From Litorilinea aerophila (GTDB lineage: Bacteria; Chloroflexota; Anaerolineae; Caldilineales; Caldilineaceae), in the NCBI GenBank assembly GCA_945905745.1, contig CAMDQF010000002.1, positions 1 to 57,504 of the forward strand: a DNA stretch of 57,504 nt, written 5' to 3'. The position numbers were made by a program, and so were the translations under genes. Position 1 is the stretch's first letter, and every line of letters begins with the position of its first letter. This document shows, in pieces, positions 28,372-37,257 of this stretch. The notes beneath the pieces were generated by a model, which had not been told where the DNA came from, ran no database searches, and saw nothing but the letters and a program-made list of their open reading frames with translations.

Positions 28372-28436
28372 AAGCAGTTGCCCACGAACAAAGGGCGACA
28401 CTGATTTGTTGGAGGGATGAATTGGTGATGAGTGAA

Positions 28437-28474
28437 AGAGTAGCCGGGGAACGGATTCCCCGGCTACTCTTTTT
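28437..28474 (+). terminator. Intrinsic terminator of the YhcH operon
   Basis: AGAGTAGCCGGGGAA, loop CGGA, TTCCCCGGCTACTCT with TTTTT. A 14-15 bp perfect stem; it also sits at the 3' end of the convergent lipoprotein gene. Confidence 0.93.
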
Positions 28475-28481
28475 GTAAATT

Positions 28482-28871
28482 TCAGGGCGGTCCGTCGAGG
28501 ACTTCAGCACCGCCTGCCGCCATGGAGAGACGCACCTGTTCTGATGAGACGGAACTGGGATCGAAAGTGACGGCAAAATAGAGCCAGCCGTCCCGGGGGC
28601 TTAGTTCTTGCAGGCTGACGGTCAGGTTGGCTTTTTTCAGCGCGTCTGCAACGCTGTCCGTCGCAGAGTCCATAAAACAGCTACATTCAGGAACTCTGCC
28701 CCACACGACTTCTTCGGATGGCGGGAGGGTTGGCGTTGGGGACGCAGCCACCAAAACGTGGCTACCAGAGCTGGCCCCGGTCCCATTTGTGAGGGCAGGG
28801 CGACACGCCGCAGCCCCAATCGCTAGCGCAACACAGACGAGTCCGATCAGAATCCTACGATAAGTTGGCAT
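28482..28871 (-). CDS. Small secreted lipoprotein-like protein
   Basis: 129 residues. Hydrophobic signal ILIGLVCVALAIGAAAC with a probable lipidated Cys (about residue 23), a Ser/Pro linker, and a C-terminal domain of about 70 residues (VPECSCFMDSATDSVADALKKANLTVSLQEL ... VRLSMAAGGAEVL). No family recognised; the two Cys in ECSC could bind metal or form a disulfide. Confidence 0.6.
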   Translation of the reverse strand: MPTYRRILIGLVCVALAIGAAACRPALTNGTGASSGSHVLVAASPTPTLPPSEEVVWGRVPECSCFMDSATDSVADALKKANLTVSLQELSPRDGWLYFAVTFDPSSVSSEQVRLSMAAGGAEVLDGPP

Positions 28872-28939
28872 ACTTCAGCGGCCTCACTCCGCGCGTTCGC
28901 GACGTTCATGCGAACCAAGACAGCACAATCTCTATGCGA

Positions 28940-28977
28940 CTGCCCCCACCCTTCCCTGGGGGGACGAGTGGGGGCAG
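28940..28977. other. Inverted repeat downstream of the peptide-binding protein gene
   Basis: CTGCCCCCAC and GTGGGGGCAG form a perfect 10-bp stem with an 18-nt loop. It lies 70 bp past the stop of the minus-strand gene at 29049, with no T tract on either side. Confidence 0.5.
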
Positions 28978-29048
28978 CGACAAGTCATCTATCTGCCAGC
29001 GGTTACGACAGTCGTTAAAGAGATATCGACGGTTCTGGCCTGTCCAGA

Positions 29049-30890
29049 CTAGGCAGCGTTGGTGGGTTCGACTTTCAGCAGCGCCAGCATAATACTCGCC
29101 CACAGAGCGTAGGGCGCGACGTATGCATCGTCTGAGTTCGGCCAGCCCGTCCAATAGTGGTAGTTGTAAACGCGCACATGCCGCTCCTCAGACATGGTGA
29201 TCTCAATCACGTCGCGGAGGTAAATCTCCACAGCCTGACGGACCAGATCGGTATACGCCTTGTCGGTTGGGGAGGGCGGAATCCCGTCCAGTTGATCGAT
29301 CAGGGCGTCGTACTCTGGGTTGCTATACTGGCTATTGGCCCAGATGTAGTTATTCGTCGTGCCCTGATCAGGTGAGTTGAACTTGCTGTGATAGTGCTGG
29401 AGCGTACCCCAAGGCTCGCGGCTGCTTCCACAGTGTACAATGATCCACATATCAGCTTTGCCGGTTCGGACCTCGGCGAAGAATGGGTCATTGGTGGTAG
29501 CATTATAGGTGAAGGTGACGTCAAAGCCTGCGTCGCGGAGTTGCTTTTCCAAGACAGGGGCCATAGGTCCTAGCCATGAGGGGCATAGGGCATTCGGCGT
29601 CAAGCGCTGACCGTCTTTGGCCCAGAGGCCGTCGCCGTCTTTTGCGTAGCCAGCCTCCGCCATTTCAGAGTCGACCAGCTCAAGGGAGGAATTGTCGGGA
29701 TTGTACTTATCGACGATATCTTGGCAAAGCTCCCGATATGGATCGAGACCGCCGAAGGTCGAGAAGGGCAGATTCAAGGGGACCGTGCCACCTTCGTAGG
29801 CAAGATCCACCAGCCCCTGCCGGTTGATAGCAGCCTGAACGGCCCGGCGCACGTGCACGTCGGCCATCGGACCCCACTTTGTGTTCAAGCCTAAAGTGTA
29901 AAGGCAGGCATCTGCTGCACCAAAGGAAGGCCCTGTGGCGTTCCAACTTCTGAGGTCCGGGTTTTGCGCGTTGGATGCCACAAACGAGCCTGGTTGGAAG
30001 GTTATGTCGACATCCACCTCGTTGTTGATCATGCGTGCGAACAATGCATCGCCGGTGCCCAGCGGAACGAACGCCTGGCGCTTGATCTTGGACGCCTGGG
30101 AGAAACCCGTCTTGACACCCCACCAATTGTCGTCGCGGTCGAAGAGCTGGCCCTGAGGAGACGCCTCGGCCAACTTGAAGGGACCAGTGCCCACTGGTAG
30201 TCCCCGCGCCGGGTCGTAGTTTTGGAACGTCGTCCAATCCTCGTTCTCCCAGATATGCTTGGGCAGAATCGAGACTTGGATTTCCGAGTTCTCGACAAAG
30301 TAGAAATAGAAAAAGCGGGGGTTGGCCTTGTTCAGGTTGATTGTGAAGGTCTGGTCGTCCACAACGGTAACGTCTTTGACCCACTCTTTCATGTCCGAGG
30401 AAAAGGCCAATTCGGGGGTGTCGCGTAGCTTTTCCAGGGTGAACTTGACATCGTTGGCGGTGAAGGGTGTGCCGTCATTCCACGTTACGCCAGAGCGAAT
30501 GACAACGTCGACGCTCATGAAGTCGGCGGCGACCTCGTAACTCTCAGCCAGCCAGGGAATCTCTGCACCATCGTTGTGATTGTAGTAGTAGAGGAATTCG
30601 AGGAACGTCTTGTTGAGTGAACCGCGAATCCGTCCCAGGCCGCCGAGGGAATAGGGATTAAAGTTGGTCGGCTCGGTGATTTCCGTGTCGCCCCCCCGAT
30701 GGACAAGCGTATTTTGCCGGGTGATCGCCTCTGCCACAGTGGCATCCGCGGCTGGCGCTGCGCCAGCCTGTGCAGGCTCAGCACTAGGAGGCGCAGACGG
30801 CTGCGCTGCACAGCTTGCTAGAAACAAGACCGTGGTGGAGCCGAGACCGATCAGAAAAGATCGTCGAGTGAAACGCGTTGAATTCGTCAC
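29049..30890 (-). CDS. Peptide ABC transporter substrate-binding protein
   Basis: 613 residues from the GTG at 30890, which has GGGGAGGAA 7 nt upstream; a longer ATG frame reaches 31028 but lacks this. The N-terminus has a twin-arginine motif FTRRSFLIG and lipobox FLASC, so it is probably a Tat-exported lipoprotein. Family 5 features: LRDTPELAFSSDMKEWVKDVTVVDDQTFTINL, WNDGTPFTANDVKFTLEKL and LGLNTKWGPMADVHVRRAVQAAINR. It binds peptides or other ligands for the permease operon encoded upstream (31236-35179). Confidence 0.9.
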   Translation of the reverse strand: MTNSTRFTRRSFLIGLGSTTVLFLASCAAQPSAPPSAEPAQAGAAPAADATVAEAITRQNTLVHRGGDTEITEPTNFNPYSLGGLGRIRGSLNKTFLEFLYYYNHNDGAEIPWLAESYEVAADFMSVDVVIRSGVTWNDGTPFTANDVKFTLEKLRDTPELAFSSDMKEWVKDVTVVDDQTFTINLNKANPRFFYFYFVENSEIQVSILPKHIWENEDWTTFQNYDPARGLPVGTGPFKLAEASPQGQLFDRDDNWWGVKTGFSQASKIKRQAFVPLGTGDALFARMINNEVDVDITFQPGSFVASNAQNPDLRSWNATGPSFGAADACLYTLGLNTKWGPMADVHVRRAVQAAINRQGLVDLAYEGGTVPLNLPFSTFGGLDPYRELCQDIVDKYNPDNSSLELVDSEMAEAGYAKDGDGLWAKDGQRLTPNALCPSWLGPMAPVLEKQLRDAGFDVTFTYNATTNDPFFAEVRTGKADMWIIVHCGSSREPWGTLQHYHSKFNSPDQGTTNNYIWANSQYSNPEYDALIDQLDGIPPSPTDKAYTDLVRQAVEIYLRDVIEITMSEERHVRVYNYHYWTGWPNSDDAYVAPYALWASIMLALLKVEPTNAA

Positions 30891-31235
30891 AGATTGTTTC
30901 CTCCCCTTCTCATGGGTGTTAGTCATAAAGATCCAGAACAATTCGGGTGCTTCAAAAAGTGTTGCATTTCCAGAAAGGTACTGGACAAGGCTTTGCTGGA
31001 AAACGTACTCCATTCCTGACGTTGCCATGCCATTTGCCTGATGGGAATAGTGCCGTAGCTCCAGCAGAATCTACGACCGACAGGTCAACTGTTCGCAGGC
31101 ACCTCCTTTCTATCTACACAATCAATCGCCGATAATTTGGCAGTCGACACTCCTCGTCTTACAGGAATGCTTACACCGCCATGAGTACACGTAGCCACTC
31201 CCGACCTCTCCGGTTTCAGGAGTGGCTCGCTGATC
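30891..31235. other. 345-bp gap between transporter ATPase and binding-protein genes
   Basis: The minus-strand gap holds a 9-bp inverted repeat (AGCCACTCC 31193-31201, GGAGTGGCT 31219-31227) just after the ATPase stop. It also has a perfect Shine-Dalgarno-like AAAGGAGGTG (31100-31109, minus strand) not followed by a long frame. It may contain a separate promoter for the binding-protein gene; I see no clear -35/-10 pair. Confidence 0.4.
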
Positions 31236-32261
31236 TCAGGCGCGCGCTACAAATATTTGATTCAGTGTTTCTGACCCGATCACTGGCGACTCGCTGTAGA
31301 GGTGACAGGCCGTAGCGCGGTGGGGTGCCGTCTGGTAAAGAGGTGGGGTTTTCTCGCGACAGATATGCATCACCGCCGGACAGCGGTCAGCAAAGTGACA
31401 GCCCTGTTGCCCTGCCCCGCTCTTGCCGTTTGTGTCAGGGACATGCTCTTTGATCCCCCAATGGTGCTTGGGATCCGGTCGCGGGATAGAGCCAATCAGC
31501 AGACGGGTGTAGGGATGCTCAGGCTCTTTGACCACCCGCTCCACATCGCCAACTTCGGCGACTGCGCCACGATATAGAACGACGATATTCTCGCTGAGCT
31601 GATAAGCCGTAGTGAGATCGTGGGTGATGTAGATAAGTGAAATGCCAAACTGGCGGTTCAAGTCCCGCAAACTTTCGATAACCGTGGCTCGCAGAGACGC
31701 ATCGATCATTGAGACCGGCTCGTCGGCAATGATGACCCGAGGACGCAAGAGAAGCGCCCTTGCCACCATCACCCGTTGCCGTTGGCCTCCGCTGAGTTGA
31801 TGGGGATAACGCCCCAATGTCTCCTCTGGACGTAGACCGACAGCCGTGAGTGCTTCCGCTATGAGTTCCCGGCCATGCGCCTTCGATTCGGCCAGCCGGA
31901 AGTTTGCGACAGGCTCTTGCAGCACATGATCGATCCGGTAGAATGGGTTGTAGACCTCATAAGGGTCTTGAAAGATCACCTGGACATCCCGCAAAAACTG
32001 ACGACGCTGCTCCTGATCCAGTTGTCGCAGGTCAACTCCTCGATACAATACCTCGCCGCTGGTCGGCTCGGCGAGACCGAGAATCAGTCGCGCAAAAGTC
32101 GTTTTGCCACTACCGCTCTCGCCCACAATGGCTGTAATCGTTGGTGGAGATTCTTCGATGGTGAGAGAGAGATTATTCAATGCGATGAGCGAATTGCCCC
32201 GGTGGAAAGGTCCCCCACCGAAGACCTTCGTCACATTCCGGGTTTCAAGCAGAGCGGTCAC
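31236..32261 (-). CDS. Peptide ABC transporter ATPase (DppF/OppF-like)
   Basis: 341 residues. Walker A GESGSGKTTF, Q-loop VIFQDPYEVYNPF, signature LSGGQRQRVMVARALL, Walker B RVIIADEPVSMID and H-loop YITHDLT. The C-terminal HPYTRLLIGSIP and CHFADRCP with clustered cysteines are typical of oligopeptide transporter ATPases, which carry an Fe-S or zinc-like C-terminal domain. Overlaps the previous ATPase gene by 4 nt. Confidence 0.93.
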   Translation of the reverse strand: MTALLETRNVTKVFGGGPFHRGNSLIALNNLSLTIEESPPTITAIVGESGSGKTTFARLILGLAEPTSGEVLYRGVDLRQLDQEQRRQFLRDVQVIFQDPYEVYNPFYRIDHVLQEPVANFRLAESKAHGRELIAEALTAVGLRPEETLGRYPHQLSGGQRQRVMVARALLLRPRVIIADEPVSMIDASLRATVIESLRDLNRQFGISLIYITHDLTTAYQLSENIVVLYRGAVAEVGDVERVVKEPEHPYTRLLIGSIPRPDPKHHWGIKEHVPDTNGKSGAGQQGCHFADRCPAVMHICREKTPPLYQTAPHRATACHLYSESPVIGSETLNQIFVARA

Positions 32262-33256
32262 GATGCCTCCCTTCCGGCCGAATCATTCCCATATAGATGA
32301 CAGGCAACGCCCCGATTCGGCTGCACCGTCTGCAAAGTTGGTTCCTCAACCCGGCAACGATCAAACGCATCTGGGCAGCGGGGGTGAAACGGGCAGCCCG
32401 TCGGCCGGTTTAGCAGAGAGGGCATCAAACCAGGGATCCCCTTGGCTGCCTCCTTCTGTGCCAGAGAAGGCAGGCTGGCCATTAGCAGTCTGGTATACGG
32501 ATGCAGGGGATCTTTGAACAGTGTCTCGACGCTGCCGGTCTCGATTAGGTCGCCGGCATACATCACCCCAACCCGATCGACGGCCTGGGCCATCAGCCCC
32601 ATATCGTGCCCAATAAGGATGACCGAAGCTCCCAACTCGGCGCGCAGACTCTCCAGGGTCGTCATCACTTGATGTTGGACCACCACGTCAAGGGCGCTCG
32701 TAGGTTCATCGGCGATTATGACTTTAGGCTGTAAGCAGATGGCGATCGCGATGCAAACGCGCTGCTTCATTCCGCCGCTCAACTCATGGGGGTACATCTC
32801 AGCGGCGGTCCGCGGGAGACCGACACGCTCTAACAATTCGCCAATCCACTCGGCCCGTTCTCGCTTTGTCAGCTTTGCATTGTGGTCGCGCAACGCGTCC
32901 TCGATCTGTCTGCGCACACGGGCAACCGGATTGAGAGAGTTCATCGCGCCTTGGGAGACCATTGCGATTCCGGCAAGCCGAATCTGGCGCATCTTCTCCC
33001 CGGACAATTCGAGGAGGGAAAGACCGTCGAGCTTTACCTGTCCCCCCTCGATCTTCCCCGGCGGCTTGATCAGACGCATCAACGCCAGGGCGACAGTTGA
33101 TTTGCCAGAACCGGACTCGCCCACAAGCCCGAGACGCTCGTTGGCGTGCAGGTCAAAGGATACGCCGTTGACTGCTCGCACTGCCCCTTGTCGGGTATGG
33201 TAGTGTACACGCAGGTCGCGCACTTCAAGGATATTCGAGTTCAAGCCGCACCTCAA
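32258..33256 (-). CDS. Peptide ABC transporter ATPase (DppD/OppD-like)
   Basis: 332 residues. Walker A GESGSGKST, Q-loop MVSQGAMNSLNPV, signature LSGGMKQRVCIAIA, Walker B KVIIADEPTSALD and H-loop LIGHDMG. C-terminal HPYTRLLMASLP and CPFHPRCPDAFDRC. It pairs with the DppF-like protein to energise the two permeases encoded just before it. The neighbouring start at 32261 is used by the next gene. Confidence 0.93.
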   Translation of the reverse strand: MRCGLNSNILEVRDLRVHYHTRQGAVRAVNGVSFDLHANERLGLVGESGSGKSTVALALMRLIKPPGKIEGGQVKLDGLSLLELSGEKMRQIRLAGIAMVSQGAMNSLNPVARVRRQIEDALRDHNAKLTKRERAEWIGELLERVGLPRTAAEMYPHELSGGMKQRVCIAIAICLQPKVIIADEPTSALDVVVQHQVMTTLESLRAELGASVILIGHDMGLMAQAVDRVGVMYAGDLIETGSVETLFKDPLHPYTRLLMASLPSLAQKEAAKGIPGLMPSLLNRPTGCPFHPRCPDAFDRCRVEEPTLQTVQPNRGVACHLYGNDSAGREAS

Positions 33257-33308
33257 TGAGACGAATCACCAACCCCAAGCCAGGGCTGACCGATGCTGGA
33301 TTCTGAAA

Positions 33309-34166
33309 TTATGCCTTGCTCTGGAGTCGGGGATTTGCGATCTTGTCCAGACCCTGGCTCATCAGGAAGAGTCCCAGGAAAAGGATGATAATGATCACAA
33401 TAGGCGGCATAAACCACCACCACATCTGGCGGATGAGGGCACCGTAGGTGATGGCCCAATAAAAGGTCAGGCCCAGCGACGGTTTGCTCATTGGCCCTAG
33501 ACCGAGGGTAGAAAGCCCCACCGAAGCGAGAATCGCACCGGAAATCGCACCGACCAGGTTGGCCGCCAGATAGGGCATCAAATTCGGTAGCAGTTCCCCG
33601 ATGATGATCCTCAGGTTGCTGGCACCGTTGAAGCGGGCCACCTGGACATACATACGCTCGCGGATGGTGAGTACCTGGGCGCGCACGGCCCGAGCCGGCA
33701 ACATCCAGGCCAGGGCAGCGATGATCAACGCCATAGCCTCGACCGAGACGGCTCCCAGCATGGACGCTACGATGATCAAAACCATCAAGCCTGGTATCGT
33801 CAGCAAAATATCCACAATCACGCGGATTACCTCGTCAATAATCCCCCCAAAATAGCCGGCGATCAGACCGATTAGGGCACCCAGTGCTACGCCGAATACG
33901 CCAGCGATTACGCCGATCTGCAACGACGTCGGGGTTCCGTAGATGAGATCAGCAAGGATATCCCGCCCTTGCTGATCGGTTCCTAGCCAGTGTTCGGCGG
34001 ATGGTGGCTTGGCCGGGAGGCCAGCTCCTACCTCTGACATGTCAACTGGCACAATCAGACGCCCCACCAAACCAAAAAGCACGATCAATAAGACCAGAAT
34101 GCTGCCTGTGATCAACAAGCTATGGCGACCCAATACGGAAAAGAATCTGCTTTCGTTACTTTCCAT
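33309..34166 (-). CDS. Peptide ABC transporter permease (DppC-like)
   Basis: 285 residues. N-terminal membrane helix LLITGSILVLLIVLFGLVG, the family segment GTDQQGRDILADLIYGTPTSLQIGVIAG, four further helices, and the cytoplasmic EAA-type loop (VARFNGASNLRIIIGELLPN) that contacts the ATPase. Ends GLDKIANPRLQ, the common DppC C-terminus (D-RLR). Nine nt after the partner permease. Confidence 0.92.
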   Translation of the reverse strand: MESNESRFFSVLGRHSLLITGSILVLLIVLFGLVGRLIVPVDMSEVGAGLPAKPPSAEHWLGTDQQGRDILADLIYGTPTSLQIGVIAGVFGVALGALIGLIAGYFGGIIDEVIRVIVDILLTIPGLMVLIIVASMLGAVSVEAMALIIAALAWMLPARAVRAQVLTIRERMYVQVARFNGASNLRIIIGELLPNLMPYLAANLVGAISGAILASVGLSTLGLGPMSKPSLGLTFYWAITYGALIRQMWWWFMPPIVIIIILFLGLFLMSQGLDKIANPRLQSKA

Positions 34167-34174
34167 TACGCTAC

Positions 34175-35179
34175 CTAGCCTCGTCGAGTTTTGATGCGCG
34201 GGTCAATAAGTGGGTACAAAAAGTCGAGCAGCAGCAACGAGACGCCGATAGAGAGGATGACAAAGAGCGATATCCCCTGGATGACAAAGTAGTCGTTACC
34301 GGCGATAGCTTTGAAGAGCAGATTTCCCACGCCAGGGTAACCAAAGATCACCTCCACCAGCACTGACCCTGACATCACATGGGCCAGGGATATGGCCAGG
34401 GAGGTCACCTGGGGCAGCAGCGCATTGCGCACAGCATAGTGGGAGAAGATAGTTCGCGGTTTCAGGCCTTTGGCTTCAGCCATCTGAAGATAATCCTCGC
34501 CAAGAACGGTGGTCGTCATAGCACGCATACCCAGGCCCCAAGAACCGATGCTTGCAAAAACGATTGAGGCAGCAGGCAGGATGGCGTGTTTACCAATATC
34601 GAGCGCCATCTGCCAACTCATGGTCAAGCTTACACCGGATGAGAATGCCCCGCCCACGGGCAACAGTCGCCAGCGCATGGCGACCAGATAAATGAACAGC
34701 ATACCCAACAAGTAGTAGGGAATGGCCGAAAGCGTCATAAACAGCGGCGATAACCCAGTGGCAATGCGGCTCGTTTGCGGCCAGGCCATCAGCGCGCCCA
34801 AAATCGTGCCAAGAACAAACGCAATAATCGTGGATACAATGAGGAGGCCAAGCGTCCACGGCGCAGACCGTGCAATCATTTCAAGAGCTGTCTGTGGGTA
34901 GTAGGACATGGAGATGCCGAGATCAAAGCGAAACAGGTCTTGCCAATACAGTATATACTGTTCCCAGAGAGGCTTGTCGAGACCAAATTTCTGGTTGTAT
35001 ATCTTGATCAATTCTTGAATCTGGTTCTCGTAGACACCACCCTGGGCCGCAAGCTGATTCATCCGCGACTGGATAGGATTTGTCGGGCTTAGACGGGGTA
35101 TGAAGAAGTTAAGAGTGACCGCAGTAATCACAATGAGCAAAAATATCCCGATTCGCCGAACAAGGTAACCGATGGTCAT
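34175..35179 (-). CDS. Peptide ABC transporter permease (DppB-like)
   Basis: 334 residues. Starts with the typical MTIGYLVRRIGIFLLIVITAVTLNFFIPRLSP. Membrane segments include LLIVSTIIAFVLGTILGALM and LILFVILSIGVSLLLLDFLYPLIDPR. The EAA loop is VLGEDYLQMAEAKGLKPRTIFSHYAVRNALLP. First gene of the operon, with GAGGTGG before the ATG and a strong promoter upstream. Confidence 0.93.
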   Translation of the reverse strand: MTIGYLVRRIGIFLLIVITAVTLNFFIPRLSPTNPIQSRMNQLAAQGGVYENQIQELIKIYNQKFGLDKPLWEQYILYWQDLFRFDLGISMSYYPQTALEMIARSAPWTLGLLIVSTIIAFVLGTILGALMAWPQTSRIATGLSPLFMTLSAIPYYLLGMLFIYLVAMRWRLLPVGGAFSSGVSLTMSWQMALDIGKHAILPAASIVFASIGSWGLGMRAMTTTVLGEDYLQMAEAKGLKPRTIFSHYAVRNALLPQVTSLAISLAHVMSGSVLVEVIFGYPGVGNLLFKAIAGNDYFVIQGISLFVILSIGVSLLLLDFLYPLIDPRIKTRRG

Positions 35180-35214
35180 ACTTCCACCTCAATGAATCAA
35201 GGGCTATGATATAC

Positions 35215-35243
35215 AGTATACAAATAATGAGTAGGTGTGTCAA
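35215..35243 (-). promoter_or_regulatory. Sigma-70-type promoter of the peptide transporter operon
   Basis: On the minus strand TTGACA (35238-35243), 17-nt spacer, TATACT (35215-35220). It lies 36 bp upstream of the DppB-like start. Confidence 0.85.
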
Positions 35244-35301
35244 CCCACCTTAAAGCATGCCACCCACCAATTCAATAAACGCAGGGTAAGATTCTCGGGC
35301 T

Positions 35302-36189
35302 TTACGCCTTCAGGCCGGTCATCACAACGCCCCGGATCATTGTTCGCTGGGCGAAGAAGAAGGCGATGAGGGTGGGCACGACCATTAGAAAGGACATAGC
35401 CATCATCAGCGGGATCTCTGTGTTGTAGAGTCCCCGAAAGAAGCTGATCCCCAGGGCAAGGGTGTAGGTGTCCGGATTGGTCAGGAAGATCAGCGGCCCG
35501 TAGAAGTCGTTCCAAACGCCTTGGAAGGTAAATACGGCAATCGTGGCCAAGGCCGGTCTGGTCAGGGGCAGCATAATTTGCCACCAGATGCGAAAACGGC
35601 CTGCGCCGTCCAGAATGGCGGCCTCTTCCAGTTCCATCGGAATGGTCGTAAAGAATTGGCGCAGAAGGAAGATATTGAAGGCACCGCCGCCAAAAAAGGC
35701 GGGTATAGTCAGAGGAAGGAATGTGCCCAGCCAGCCGATGCGGCTATACATAATATAGAGTGGAATGAGGGTCACCGCGCCAGGCAGCATTATGGAGGCG
35801 AGGACCAGCAGAAACCAGAGGTCCCGGCCAGGAAATTTGATGCGGGCAAAGCCGTAGGCACAGAGAGACGAGGAGATAATCGCGCCTACGGTTACGGTTA
35901 CGGTGATAAAGACTGTGTTCCATAGCCAGCGGGAGAAGTTCATCCCCTCATAGAACCAGCCGTCGGGGAAATTCTGCCAGCGGAAGGTCGAAGGAATAAA
36001 TGTCGGTGGGAAGACATAGACCTCCGCATTCGTCTTCAGGGAGGTAGTGATCAGCCAAAAGAGGGGGAGCAAAAAGACCAGCGCACCGGCAATCAGCACC
36101 AGATAGACGATCAGAATAAAAAGGGATTGCTGGGGCCGGTCAAAGCGGATATCGCCCAGCCCCAAGTGAGTTTCTCGGCCTTCATTCAT
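35302..36189 (-). CDS. Carbohydrate ABC transporter permease (MalG-like)
   Basis: 295 residues, six helices. N-terminal LFILIVYLVLIAGALVFLLPLFWLITTSLKT and the EAA loop ELEEAAILDGAGRFRIWWQIMLPL. The C-terminus FAQRTMIRGVVMTGLKA is the canonical MalG ending. It is the last gene of a binding protein-MalF-MalG operon with no ATPase; such systems usually share a common MsmK/UgpC-type ATPase. Confidence 0.92.
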   Translation of the reverse strand: MNEGRETHLGLGDIRFDRPQQSLFILIVYLVLIAGALVFLLPLFWLITTSLKTNAEVYVFPPTFIPSTFRWQNFPDGWFYEGMNFSRWLWNTVFITVTVTVGAIISSSLCAYGFARIKFPGRDLWFLLVLASIMLPGAVTLIPLYIMYSRIGWLGTFLPLTIPAFFGGGAFNIFLLRQFFTTIPMELEEAAILDGAGRFRIWWQIMLPLTRPALATIAVFTFQGVWNDFYGPLIFLTNPDTYTLALGISFFRGLYNTEIPLMMAMSFLMVVPTLIAFFFAQRTMIRGVVMTGLKA

Positions 36190-36191
36190 CG

Positions 36192-37148
36192 CTATTTCAC
36201 CTCAGTTTCATAAAAGACCCAGAGGGCTGAGCTACGAAAGACCAACAGAGTCAGAACCAGCACAATGACCAGCAAGAACCAGGCCATGGCCGCGGCCATC
36301 CCCATTTGGGTAAAGCGGAAGGCCCGCTCGTAGACCATCAGACTGTAGAAATAGGTGGCGAAAAGTGGCCCACCGGTGGTCAAAATAAAGGCTTCGGTGA
36401 AGTATTGGAATGCGCTAATCAGACCCATTACCAAGCCGAAGAAGAGAGTGGGCGTCATCAGAGGCAGGGTGATAAAGCGGAAGAGTTGCCGACTGCTGGC
36501 CCCATCAATTTTGGCCGCTTCGTAAAGGGATTCAGGAATGCCCTGCAACCCAGCCAGATAGATAATCATTCCCCCGCCCACACCCCACAGGCTCATAAAG
36601 ACCAACGAGCCGAGGGCCGAGCTGGGATCGCCCAGGAAACGCGAAGTAGGCAACCCCGCAGCCTTCAAACCAGCGTTAATCAGCCCGTAGTCGGGGTTGA
36701 GAAGCCAGCCCCACAGCACTGCGCTGGCAACCGCCGGCACAATCGTTGGCATATAGAAGCTGGCCCGAAAGAAGGGCATGCCTTTGATGCGCTGGTTGAG
36801 AAGCAGAGCCAGCATGAATCCGCCGATGATCCCCAAAGGCACAGCGGTCAGTGCGTAAGTGACCGTCACCTTCACCGCCTGCCAGAAGTAAGGCTCCTTG
36901 CTCATCATATTGACATAATTGCGCAGACCGATCCATTCGGGGGAGCGCAGAATGGGATATTTTGTAAAGCTGATGTAGAACGAAGCGATCACAGGGCCAA
37001 TGGTAAAGATCAGAAGTCCCAAGACAACCGGGAGGATAAAGACATAGCCTTCGATCGTATCCCGACGCCGTTTGGTGCCAGTGATACGTTCGTAGAAGCT
37101 CTTTTTTGGCAACGGCTGGCGGGGTAAAAGAGTGGCTTCTGCGGCCAT
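36192..37148 (-). CDS. Carbohydrate ABC transporter permease (MalF-like)
   Basis: 318 residues from the ATG at 37148 (GGAGTG about 8 nt upstream, itself overlapping an alternative ATG at 37163). Helices start at GYVFILPVVLGLLIFTIGPVIASFYISFT; periplasmic ILRSPEWIGLRNYVNM; EAA loop ESLYEAAKIDGASSRQLFRFITLPLMTP. Two nt before the MalG-like gene. Expected to form the membrane channel with it. Confidence 0.92.
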   Translation of the reverse strand: MAAEATLLPRQPLPKKSFYERITGTKRRRDTIEGYVFILPVVLGLLIFTIGPVIASFYISFTKYPILRSPEWIGLRNYVNMMSKEPYFWQAVKVTVTYALTAVPLGIIGGFMLALLLNQRIKGMPFFRASFYMPTIVPAVASAVLWGWLLNPDYGLINAGLKAAGLPTSRFLGDPSSALGSLVFMSLWGVGGGMIIYLAGLQGIPESLYEAAKIDGASSRQLFRFITLPLMTPTLFFGLVMGLISAFQYFTEAFILTTGGPLFATYFYSLMVYERAFRFTQMGMAAAMAWFLLVIVLVLTLLVFRSSALWVFYETEVK

Positions 37149-37186
37149 AAGGCGACACTCCATAAATAGTTAGAAGACAAAAACAA

Positions 37187-37230
37187 TGTAACGGGATGGC
37201 AGAATGGATTCATCCTGCCATCCCGTTACA
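37187..37230 (-). terminator. Attenuator-type hairpin between binding-protein and permease genes
   Basis: TGTAACGGGATGGCAG and its exact reverse complement (37215-37230) enclose 12 nt. On the minus strand TTGTTTTTG follows. This should stop part of the transcripts so that binding protein exceeds permease. Confidence 0.85.
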
Positions 37231-37257
37231 TGACGTTCGACAAACCGTCAACTCACC